Positions 1-8,041 of a stretch of 64,000 nt of DNA are shown here, one piece after another. A program made the translations under genes and the position numbers. Each line of letters opens with the position of its first letter. Position 1 is the first letter of the stretch. The DNA comes from Lachnospiraceae bacterium (GTDB taxonomy: Bacteria > Bacillota > Clostridia > Lachnospirales > Lachnospiraceae): assembly GCA_014804655.1 (NCBI GenBank), contig JAAUZK010000043.1:56391-120390 (forward strand), given 5' to 3'. The notes beneath the pieces are model-generated. The model did no database searches. It saw only the letters and a list, made by a program, of their open reading frames with translations, and had not been told where the DNA came from.

Positions 1-1
1 C

Positions 2-748
2 CTTGACCTGACAGCACTTCTTGATCGTAAGCCGAAGGCTCTGTCCGGCGGTCAGAGACAGCGTGTAGCTATGGGTCGTGCAATCGTTCGTAATCCTAAG
101 GTATTCCTGATGGATGAGCCGCTGTCCAACTTGGACGCTAAACTTCGTGTACAGATGCGTGTTGAGATCTCCAAATTACATCAGAGATTAGGCACCACGA
201 TCATCTATGTAACACATGACCAGACAGAGGCTATGACACTTGGTACAAGAATCGTTGTTATGAAAGACGGCGTGGTTCAGCAGGTAGATACACCTCAGAA
301 CTTATATCAGAAGCCTCAGAACCTGTTCGTAGCAGGATTCATGGGATCTCCTCAGATGAACTTCCTTGATGCCGTTGTTGAGGTAAGCGGCGATACAGCA
401 AGTTTGAAGGTAGCTGGTAAGACAATTCCGCTTCCGGCGGCTAAGTCTAAGAAACTGATTGATGGCGGTTACGCAGGTAAGACTGTAACATTCGGTATCC
501 GGCCTGAGGATGTGTATGATTCCGAGGCATTTATTGCGTCAGCTAAGTGCGTATTCGAGTCTACGATCAAGGTTTACGAACTACTTGGTGCAGAAGTTTA
601 CTTATACTTTGATCTTGCTGAGTTCCCGATTACAGCCAGAGTAGATTCCCGTACAACAGCAAGACCGGGTGATACAGTTAAGTTTGCTTTTGATGTTGAG
701 AAGATTCATGTATTCGACAAAGCAACAGAGCAGACCATCACCAACTAA
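2..748 (+). CDS. Sugar ABC transporter ATP-binding protein (MsmK/UgpC-like), 5' end outside window
   Basis: Frame is open from base 2: LDLTALLDRKPKALSGGQRQRVAMGRAIVRNPKVFLMDEPLSNLDAKLR (ABC signature, Walker B, D-loop), then a TOBE-like C-terminus. The ORF track start at 71 is internal. Confidence 0.93.
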   Translation, partial: LDLTALLDRKPKALSGGQRQRVAMGRAIVRNPKVFLMDEPLSNLDAKLRVQMRVEISKLHQRLGTTIIYVTHDQTEAMTLGTRIVVMKDGVVQQVDTPQNLYQKPQNLFVAGFMGSPQMNFLDAVVEVSGDTASLKVAGKTIPLPAAKSKKLIDGGYAGKTVTFGIRPEDVYDSEAFIASAKCVFESTIKVYELLGAEVYLYFDLAEFPITARVDSRTTARPGDTVKFAFDVEKIHVFDKATEQTITN

Positions 749-764
749 TTAGAATGATTTCAAA

Positions 765-790
765 GGGGATGCCTAGGCATCCCCTTTATT
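765..790 (+). terminator. Rho-independent terminator
   Basis: Perfect palindrome ggggatgcctaggcatcccc followed by tttatttt, 17 nt after the stop. Confidence 0.85.
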
Positions 791-811
791 TTGTAGAAGA
801 GAGGTTACTAT

Positions 812-1900
812 ATGATATCAAGTCAAGTGATCCGGAGTAGCATAGAAGAATTGAAAACTATTTCCAAGATCGATCTGAGCGTTTGGGATTTGGAGGGTAA
901 GGTGGTTGCCTCCACTTTTGAATCCGATGAGATCACACCGGCGCTCATCAGCGGATTTGCCGATTCACCCGCAGACAGTCAGGTGATTGGTGCGCACCAT
1001 CTGATGAAGGTATTGGATGAAGAGGAACTGCTGTATATTCTGGATGCCAGAGGCAGCGGAGAGGACGCATATATGTTAGGCAAGATTGCAGTCAGCCAGC
1101 TGCAGCACCTGATCATTGCTTATAAGGAAAGATATGACCGCAATAACTTCTTCCAAAATTTGTTGTTGGATAACATGCTTCTTGTTGATATTTATAACAG
1201 AGCAAAGAAGCTGCATATAGAGGCATTCGTCAGAAGAGCGGTATTTCTGATTGAGACGGATAAGGAGAAAGATTCTGCAACTACCGAGCTGTTAAACGGT
1301 ATGTTCTCCGCACAGGTGGGAGATTACATTACGGCAGTGGATGAGAGTAATGTGATCCTGATCAAAGAGCTGGAGCAGGAGGATGACTATACAAAGCTTG
1401 ATCAGATCGCTAATACGATTGTGGACATGATGAACATGGAGGCAATGACGAATGTGCGTGTGGCATATGGTACGATCGTGAATGAACTGAAAGAGGTTTC
1501 CAAGTCTTATAAAGAGGCTAAGATGGCGCTTGATGTGGGTAAGATCTTCTATGCGGAGAAGAAGGTGACCGCTTACAATACGCTTGGAATCGGCCGTTTG
1601 ATCTATCAGTTGCCGATCAATCTTTGCCGGATCTTTATTGACGAGATTTTCGGTTCGAATATACCGAGTGAACTGGATGACGAGACATTGACAACGATTA
1701 ATAAGTTCTTTGAGAATAATCTGAATGTGTCCGAGACTTCCAGACAGCTTTTTGTACATCGTAATACACTGGTGTATCGTATAGAGAAACTGGAGGCAAG
1801 TACCGGATTGGATATCAGGACATTCGAGGACGCCCTGACCTTCAAGATCGCGCTGATGGTTGTTAATTATATGAAATATCTGGACTCTTTAGATTATTGA
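812..1900 (+). CDS. CdaR/PucR-type transcriptional regulator
   Basis: C-terminal FFENNLNVSETSRQLFVHRNTLVYRIEKLEASTGLDIRTFEDALTFKIAL matches the PucR C-terminal HTH (HTH_30). Confidence 0.85.
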   Translation: MISSQVIRSSIEELKTISKIDLSVWDLEGKVVASTFESDEITPALISGFADSPADSQVIGAHHLMKVLDEEELLYILDARGSGEDAYMLGKIAVSQLQHLIIAYKERYDRNNFFQNLLLDNMLLVDIYNRAKKLHIEAFVRRAVFLIETDKEKDSATTELLNGMFSAQVGDYITAVDESNVILIKELEQEDDYTKLDQIANTIVDMMNMEAMTNVRVAYGTIVNELKEVSKSYKEAKMALDVGKIFYAEKKVTAYNTLGIGRLIYQLPINLCRIFIDEIFGSNIPSELDDETLTTINKFFENNLNVSETSRQLFVHRNTLVYRIEKLEASTGLDIRTFEDALTFKIALMVVNYMKYLDSLDY

Positions 1901-1925
1901 TGAGAGCCAGAGATATGCTCTTTCG

Positions 1926-1966
1926 TGCCGGATAGCATCCGTTGGATGTTTATCCGGCATTTTTTG
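1926..1966 (+). terminator. Rho-independent terminator
   Basis: tgccggata ... tatccggca followed by ttttttg. Confidence 0.8.
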
Positions 1967-2071
1967 TCTTATCGGTGCATATATTCCTAGTGTACGGATA
2001 TATTGATAACCCAATGTCATGGGTATCAATTAATCGGCGTATCAGTATGATGTAGGAGAAAGGGAGAGGGT

Positions 2072-3235
2072 ATGTATCAGAAGGAAATCATATATATAGG
2101 TCTGTATAAGGAAGGAATCAGAATGGGAAGCGCCGGTTTTGTAAAGGTGGAGAGTCGTGATAAGGACAGTAGATTATACTTGAAAATCCAGAACATTCCC
2201 CATAATATAAACGGCAGATTTCCGATCCGCGTCTATAACGGAAGCGGATGGAAAGAATTAAACGGCATTACAATTCAGGAGGGTGGCGGCACCTGGAAAG
2301 ATGATCTTGCGGATCAGACGGACCATACGATGATTCAAGTTATGCTGCCCGGCGGATATTTGCTGGAAGGAAAGAGCAGATTTGCGGCAGAGGCGCGAGA
2401 GCATATAGAGGCGCAGGGAGAAACAATTATACAAAAAGAAACAATGCTGCAGCAAAGAACAGCTGCTCAAAGAAACATAGAACCGAGAGATAGAGCAATT
2501 ACCCGTGAGGACATGGAATCGGCAAACAAAGCGGTTACCCAAAGAGACATGGAATCGGCAAACAAAGCGGTTACCCAAAGAGACAAGGAACCGGAAAATA
2601 AAGCGATTACCCGTAGAGACATGGAACCGAGAGATAAAGCGTTTACCCGTAGAAATATGGAGTTGGAAAATAATGCAATGACTCAAGGGGATATAGAACC
2701 GGAAAACAGTATGAATATCCATAGAGACATGAAATTCGAAAATGAATCTATCCCGCAGAAAGACATGGAACAGCCGATCAGGGAAGAACAGCTGCGATAC
2801 GCCAACACACCGACTAAGGTTATCGTTACGGAAGAGCTGTCTCGCCGCACAGCGAAAGAAAATGAATCCGAGCAGGAGAACATACCGATATACCCTGTAA
2901 AAGAGGACAAGTGGGAGCAGATTTTGGACACTTATGAGAAAATACATCCCTACGGTGACGAACGGGTCTATGTGAAGATCGAACCCAAGGATTTCGTGAT
3001 TCTGCAGTCGAAATATCAACACTTGGTCAATAACAGTTTCCTGCTGCATGGATTCTATAATTACCGATACATAATTCTGGGGAGGGAGCAGGATTATTAT
3101 CTAGGAGTGCCGGGTGTGTTCTATGAGCGTGAGAAGATGGTTGCGCTTATGTTCGGATTCGAAGCGTTTGAATGTCCGGGAGGCAATGTGAGAGCGGGAG
3201 AATTCGGGTATTATCTTAGAAAAGTGGAATTATAA
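2072..3235 (+). CDS. Hypothetical protein with internal 12-aa repeats and a DUF6128-like C-terminal domain
   Basis: Long ORF. The C-terminus (ERVYVKIEPKDFVILQSKYQHLVNNSFLLHGFYNYRYIILGRE..YYLGVPGVFYEREKMVALMFGFEAFECPG) resembles a domain common in Lachnospiraceae; the family name is from memory. Confidence 0.7.
   Translation: MYQKEIIYIGLYKEGIRMGSAGFVKVESRDKDSRLYLKIQNIPHNINGRFPIRVYNGSGWKELNGITIQEGGGTWKDDLADQTDHTMIQVMLPGGYLLEGKSRFAAEAREHIEAQGETIIQKETMLQQRTAAQRNIEPRDRAITREDMESANKAVTQRDMESANKAVTQRDKEPENKAITRRDMEPRDKAFTRRNMELENNAMTQGDIEPENSMNIHRDMKFENESIPQKDMEQPIREEQLRYANTPTKVIVTEELSRRTAKENESEQENIPIYPVKEDKWEQILDTYEKIHPYGDERVYVKIEPKDFVILQSKYQHLVNNSFLLHGFYNYRYIILGREQDYYLGVPGVFYEREKMVALMFGFEAFECPGGNVRAGEFGYYLRKVEL
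2471..2770 (+). repeat. 36-bp tandem coding repeats (12 aa, consensus RDMEPENKAITR)
   Basis: RNIEPRDRAITR/EDMESANKAVTQ/RDMESANKAVTQ/RDKEPENKAITR/RDMEPRDKAFTR/RNMELENNAMTQ/GDIEPENSMNIH/RDMKFENESIPQ. Two adjacent units are almost identical at the DNA level. Confidence 0.85.
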
Positions 3236-3293
3236 GAAAATGCGCTTTGTGCGACTATGAACATTGCTTAATTATCAGCTTTACACAATTTAA

Positions 3294-3557
3294 AACCGTG
3301 CGCTTTATGTCGAACTTAACCCATGTACGTTACCTTTACAGTTAACTCCGCCAGGCACCCTCACGGCACATGAGAGGTTCCACTTAGTGCTGCTGTGTTC
3401 CCACCCTGACACGGTTCATGGATTCCCATTGCGTAAGACCCAAACTTCAACGCCACTTATAAAGGGCAGCTACACAAGCGTACACCCTCGATAAAGCATC
3501 ACCCCCACTAGAGCGGATTGTGGGTACAGGGCACCGCTAACGCCCCGGCTGCACGGT
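3294..3557 (-). ncRNA. ffs: Signal recognition particle RNA, large (Bacillus/Clostridium) type
   Basis: Minus strand contains GCGGTGCCCTGTACCCACAATCCGCTCTAG, TTTGGGTCTTACGCAATGGGAATCCATGAACC, the domain IV hairpin GTCAGG-GTGGGAACAC-AGCAGCACTAAG and CCTCTCATGTGCCGTGAGGGTGCCTGG. These match my memory of B. subtilis scRNA. Ends are approximate. Confidence 0.93.
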
Positions 3558-3563
3558 TTTTTT

Positions 3564-3592
3564 AGTATACTGTTTTTTTATACATTTGTCAA
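3564..3592 (-). promoter_or_regulatory. Sigma-A-type promoter for the SRP RNA
   Basis: Minus strand TTGACA - 17 nt - TATACT, about 7 nt upstream of the inferred RNA 5' end. Confidence 0.85.
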
Positions 3593-4341
3593 CGGTCGTT
3601 ACAGATTTCATTGTCGATCATTCTATATCCGATGCCGATCTCTGTAAAAATATACTGTGGATCGGCAGGGTTTTGCTCCAGTTTGCGGCGGATATTTGCC
3701 ATGTTAACGCGCAGTATCCGGTTGTTGCTGTCAGCGTAGGGTCCCCATACATGGGTGATCAGCGTATCGTAAGTAATGACCTTGCCTGCATTTCGAGCGA
3801 GGAAAGTCAGAATCTTATATTCAATCTGGGTAAAGTGGATGATATTGCCGGCCACGGTTATGATGTGCTTTTCATAGTCAATGACCAAGTCCTTCGCCGT
3901 GTATCTGCTCTGACCGGAGACAGGGACTCCGTTGTTTAAGGAAGAACGGCGCAGAGCAGTGCGTATTCTCGCCAGCAGCTCAGATGTGCCGAAAGGTTTG
4001 GTAATATAATCGTCAGCGCCCGCATCCAGGGCTTCTACCTTCTCTTTTTCCTGGGTTCTGGCAGAGATGACGATAATGGGAATATTGCTCCATTCTCTGA
4101 CATTGCGTATCACGTCGATACCGTCCATATCGGGCAGCCCCAGATCCAGGAGGATCAAGTCGGGACAGCCGGAGGCTGCCAGTGACAGTCCGTTTGCGGC
4201 ATTTTCAGCAAAGCACACTTTATAGTTCTGTGTACGCAGTGTGGTTGCGATAAAATTACATATATTTTTTTCGTCTTCGATCAATAAGATTTCATGTCTG
4301 AGATTCATAATAAGTCCTCCGTTTTTACGGCTCAGGATCAT
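3589..4341 (-). CDS. KdpE-like OmpR-family response regulator
   Basis: Receiver domain (LIEDEKNI..LLDLGLPDMDGIDVI..KPFGTSELLARI) plus a winged-helix domain. Confidence 0.88.
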   Translation of the reverse strand: MILSRKNGGLIMNLRHEILLIEDEKNICNFIATTLRTQNYKVCFAENAANGLSLAASGCPDLILLDLGLPDMDGIDVIRNVREWSNIPIIVISARTQEKEKVEALDAGADDYITKPFGTSELLARIRTALRRSSLNNGVPVSGQSRYTAKDLVIDYEKHIITVAGNIIHFTQIEYKILTFLARNAGKVITYDTLITHVWGPYADSNNRILRVNMANIRRKLEQNPADPQYIFTEIGIGYRMIDNEICNDR

Positions 4342-5432
4342 TATTCTTCCTTCGGAAGTGTGAAATAGAATTCTGCCCCCTGCTCATGATTTCCGGCGTT
4401 AATGGTACCGTTGTGAGCAGTGATAATCGTCTTACAGATGGACAGTCCGATTCCCATTCCCTTTTTGGAGTCCGATTCGCTGTTTCCGATATAAGAATTA
4501 CCGTCAAAAATATTCTTTAATCGTTCCGGATCAATACCGATCCCGAAATCTTTTACATGAAAGGTCACATTGTGTTCATCATCGTCCACATAGCACAGGA
4601 TCGGCTTTCGGCTCTGTGAGTGAACAATCGCATTTTCAAGCAGATTGATCAGTACCTGCTCGATCAAAATGGCATCCATCGGCAGGATGAGAAGATCCTC
4701 GGGTACCGAGACATTGACGCAGGCTCCCGGAATCCTTTTCTTCAGCCGATTAATGGCGGCGGAGACGATCTCCTCCACCGATTCATCGGTCTTCCTGACT
4801 GCGGAAGTCTGATCCTGGATACGGGTCACGGACAGGAGATTTTCTACCATATTAAGAAGCCAGTTGGCATCCTCCCGGATGTGCGTCACAATAGCTGTCT
4901 TCTCTGATTCATCCAGTAGTTCATTGCTGTCCAGATAAGAGGAACTGGCGCCGATAATGCCGGTCAACGGCGTTCTCAGATCATGGGATACGGCGCGCAG
5001 CAGATTGGCACGCATCTTTTCCTTCTCCGTCTCCGAGAGCAGCTTGTCCTTCTCGGCGATCATACGGGCCTGTTGTTTCATATTAGTAGTCATGGTGCAG
5101 GTAAGCAACGTCACGCCGAGCATTTCTAAGAAAGTGATCGGGTAGCCGGAGAGCGTAAAATTCAGTTCAAAATAAGGGTAAGTGAACAGAAAATTTACAC
5201 AGATCACGGCGATCACGGAGGAAACCAGTCCTGGCAGATATCCGTCCGTATAGCGCACGATAACGATCAGCGCAAGAATATAGATTAACGCGATATTGCC
5301 GGAGTTCTCAGGTACATGATAGAAAAAAAGGAGTGCAAAAGCAGTTGCGACCGTCAGACCGGATATAGGGATGAAGATATTTTTAAGAAGAGATTTTGTC
5401 TTTGTTTGATTCATAATAGATAGTGGGGGCAT
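4341..5432 (-). CDS. KdpD-like sensor histidine kinase (DUF4118 transmembrane region, HisKA, HATPase)
   Basis: Multiple TM segments, SHDLRTPLTGIIGASSSYL H-box, and N/G boxes. The N-terminal KdpD/Usp domains are absent. Confidence 0.87.
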   Translation of the reverse strand: MPPLSIMNQTKTKSLLKNIFIPISGLTVATAFALLFFYHVPENSGNIALIYILALIVIVRYTDGYLPGLVSSVIAVICVNFLFTYPYFELNFTLSGYPITFLEMLGVTLLTCTMTTNMKQQARMIAEKDKLLSETEKEKMRANLLRAVSHDLRTPLTGIIGASSSYLDSNELLDESEKTAIVTHIREDANWLLNMVENLLSVTRIQDQTSAVRKTDESVEEIVSAAINRLKKRIPGACVNVSVPEDLLILPMDAILIEQVLINLLENAIVHSQSRKPILCYVDDDEHNVTFHVKDFGIGIDPERLKNIFDGNSYIGNSESDSKKGMGIGLSICKTIITAHNGTINAGNHEQGAEFYFTLPKEE

Positions 5433-5520
5433 GACTATGTGCTCCTTTCCCGTTTATTATACCTTTTTTGCAATAAAAGCAAAATAGAAAACAGTGTTAA
5501 AACAGCGTTAAGAAATGGTT

Positions 5521-5541
5521 AACAAAATACGATATTTTGTT
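5521..5541. promoter_or_regulatory. Inverted repeat, copy 1 (aacaaaata-cga-tattttgtt)
   Basis: 9-bp perfect arms around a 3-nt centre, preceded by ggtt. Related to the copy at 5701. Confidence 0.6.
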
Positions 5542-5700
5542 GCCTGTGTCAACCCCTCTTTTCAAAAAAATTTTTCTTACAAGCCCCAATTATGCGACAA
5601 ATGTAGTGCATAAAACAAAAAATGAAAGTATTGAAGATACCGCACAACCTTAAATGCTGCAAATCCAGTAAACACGGGAAATGCAACGTCTGAGACGGTT

Positions 5701-5721
5701 AACACAATATCGTATTATGTT
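5701..5721. promoter_or_regulatory. Inverted repeat, copy 2 (aacacaata-tcg-tattatgtt)
   Basis: Differs from the reverse complement of copy 1 at two positions; also preceded by ggtt; offset exactly 180 bp. Confidence 0.6.
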
Positions 5722-5810
5722 CCCACAGAGGAAAACGAACGTAACTCCGAAAGCGTAAGCCGGGCTGTTACAAACTAATATGAATGTTTTCCGAAGAAGG
5801 AGGGAAATGT

Positions 5811-6860
5811 ATGGAAATCGTACAAAGCATTATGAAAAACAATCCCTGTTATAAGGCAGGGAAAAAGATTACGGTAAAAGGATTGATGCTGCATAGCGTA
5901 GGCTGTCCGCAGCCTTCGGCGGAAACCTTTATCCGTAATTGGGACAAACCGGAGCAGGAGAGGGCCTGCGTGCATGCCTTTATAGACGGCAATACAGGTA
6001 AGGTGTATCAGACTCTCCCGTGGGATCATCGGGCATGGCATGCCGGTGGCAGTGCAAACAACACGCACATCGGCGTGGAGATGTGTGAGCCGTCCTGTAT
6101 CAAGTACACGGGCGGAGCTACTTTTACCTGTACGGATCAGACTGCTGCAATGGAAGTGATAAAGCGTACTTACGACGCGGCGGTAGAACTGTTTGCATTC
6201 CTGTGTCGGGAGTATCATCTGGACCCTCTGGCGGATGGTGTAGTCATCAGCCATAAAGAAGGACATGACAGAGACATTGCATCGGGACACGGCGATCCGA
6301 ATCATCTCTGGAACGGTGTGCAGAGCGGTTATACGATGGATGGCTTCCGCAAAGATGTCAAAGCTGCCATGGGATCGGAACCGATGGTACAGAATCAGGG
6401 CGGCAAGACGATGGAAGCAGTCGGAGGCGAAATGCATATTTCCGACAGAGGCGTAGAGCTGATCGCTAAGTATGAGGGATGCCGTCTGGAAGCTTACAAA
6501 TGCCCCGCGGGAGTGTGGACGATCGGTTACGGACATACTGCCGGCGTGAAGGAGGGGGACACACTCGCATCCGAGGAGGCGGCTAAGTCCCTTCTGAAAG
6601 AGGATCTCGCTAAATACGCGGGTTACGTGAATGCCTGTGTGAAGAAAGGCGTAATCGGCTTCACGCTGAACCAGAATCAGTTCGATGCCCTGACAAGCTT
6701 CTGCTATAACTGCGGCAACGGAAGTTTGGAGAAGCTGGTTAACGGCAGGGATGCAGCCACGGTAGCGGATAAATTACTCCTGTATAACAAGGGCGGCGGC
6801 AAGGTGCTCCCGGGACTTGTACGAAGAAGAGAAGAAGAGCGGGAGCTGTTCCTCGCATAA
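5811..6860 (+). CDS. Two-domain peptidoglycan hydrolase: N-acetylmuramoyl-L-alanine amidase (Amidase_2) + phage-type GH24 lysozyme
   Basis: LMLHSVGCPQPS..CVHAFID..WDHRAWHAGGSANNTHIGVEMCEPS (amidase_2) and LIAKYEGCRLEAYKCPAGVWTIGYGHT (GH24). Start moved to 5811 because of the aggaggg RBS. Confidence 0.92.
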   Translation: MEIVQSIMKNNPCYKAGKKITVKGLMLHSVGCPQPSAETFIRNWDKPEQERACVHAFIDGNTGKVYQTLPWDHRAWHAGGSANNTHIGVEMCEPSCIKYTGGATFTCTDQTAAMEVIKRTYDAAVELFAFLCREYHLDPLADGVVISHKEGHDRDIASGHGDPNHLWNGVQSGYTMDGFRKDVKAAMGSEPMVQNQGGKTMEAVGGEMHISDRGVELIAKYEGCRLEAYKCPAGVWTIGYGHTAGVKEGDTLASEEAAKSLLKEDLAKYAGYVNACVKKGVIGFTLNQNQFDALTSFCYNCGNGSLEKLVNGRDAATVADKLLLYNKGGGKVLPGLVRRREEERELFLA

Positions 6861-6903
6861 GACGAAAACCCGGTTCAGATATCGAAGAAAGGAGATTTAG
6901 CAA

Positions 6904-7719
6904 TTGGCTGACGAAAGATACGATTACAGCGAATTTATTCCTCTGGACGACCTCGTCTATGCACCGCTGCACGCGCTGGCGCGTTCCAATGAGCAGCTTC
7001 GCGCACGTGTAGTTGACACTATTAAAAATATGGGGACGCTGCGCCAGAACGGAAAGGAAGAGACCGTACAGTTAAGCAACATGAATATTGCCTATGAACA
7101 GATCAGACCGGAAGGCGAAGAGGGCTATAACGTGGATAACCTCCAGATGCAGATACCTCTCATTTCTATCATTCCGATTACAAATCTGAATGTGGACAAG
7201 GCGGAGATTGATTTTGATACGGAGGTCAGGGCAGAGAAGGGGGAACAGGGACAATACACCATCAACGCACGAATCTGTTCTCCGGAACAGAGAGAAAGTG
7301 ATTTCCTGCCCCGGGTGTCCTATCGGATGCGGGTCAGTTCACTGCCAGCCACCGAGGGGGTCATGCGTCTGACGGATCAGTTCAGCGCGAACCAGATCGC
7401 GAAGAAGACAGATACTACACCGGTGGCGGTGGACGGTAATCTGGGCAGCGATGAGCAGAAGGATATCTGGCAGGAAACGACGAAACTGAAGGCGAAGATC
7501 AAGAGGCTGAAGCGGCTTTATCAAAAGATCTCGGATATGATTGCAGAGCAGGAGCGGATGGAAGAGATCGGTAAAAGCGTCTATGCAGATACGGCGAGGG
7601 AGTTCGACAAGGATAAATATCTGATGGCACAGTCCAATATTGCCAATCGCATCATGGAGTATCAGGAAAAGATTATGAATCGGGAGATCGAGTATGGATT
7701 GGAGAAAGATTATGAGTAA
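6904..7719 (+). CDS. DUF2589-like protein (first copy)
   Basis: LDDLVYAPLHALARSNEQLRARVVDTIKNMG..IPLISIIPITNLNVDKAEIDFDTEV parallels the 8042 product. TTG start with an aaaggag RBS. Confidence 0.75.
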   Translation: MADERYDYSEFIPLDDLVYAPLHALARSNEQLRARVVDTIKNMGTLRQNGKEETVQLSNMNIAYEQIRPEGEEGYNVDNLQMQIPLISIIPITNLNVDKAEIDFDTEVRAEKGEQGQYTINARICSPEQRESDFLPRVSYRMRVSSLPATEGVMRLTDQFSANQIAKKTDTTPVAVDGNLGSDEQKDIWQETTKLKAKIKRLKRLYQKISDMIAEQERMEEIGKSVYADTAREFDKDKYLMAQSNIANRIMEYQEKIMNREIEYGLEKDYE

Positions 7720-8038
7720 ACAGAAGATGAGCAAGGAGCAGAGTGCCGGGGAGCAGAAGGCGGAAGCGAGTAAGGCTGCCGAGCCGGACAGAAGGAAGGA
7801 GCTGGAACGCCTGATTCTGGAATATACGGAGGAATTGGCGGAGGATATCAATCTGCGGCTGCTTGCACAGCAGGAGATCGAACCGGCCGGGTTTAGACGC
7901 GGCCGCTATCACACCGGTGAGGTGCTCTATGTTGAGAGCATCATCGTTACGGATATCCGATATCCGGCAAAGAAGAAGAGGGGCAGCTCATTTAAGGAGC
8001 TGGGAAATAATGTCAAAAATATTTTCAAACGGAGGTAG
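7712..8038 (+). CDS. Small charged hypothetical protein
   Basis: Overlaps the upstream stop; start ATG 7712 (the track start at 7694 is less likely). Confidence 0.7.
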   Translation: MSKQKMSKEQSAGEQKAEASKAAEPDRRKELERLILEYTEELAEDINLRLLAQQEIEPAGFRRGRYHTGEVLYVESIIVTDIRYPAKKKRGSSFKELGNNVKNIFKRR

Positions 8039-8041
8039 TGT

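Noticed and set aside
2258-3049. 263-aa minus-strand ORF opposite the repeat protein
   Set aside because: Antisense to a convincing plus-strand gene; its repeats mirror the coding 36-bp repeats.
5775-6536. 253-aa minus-strand ORF opposite the lysin gene
   Set aside because: Opposite strand has clear amidase/GH24 motifs; the shadow ORF has no recognisable domain.
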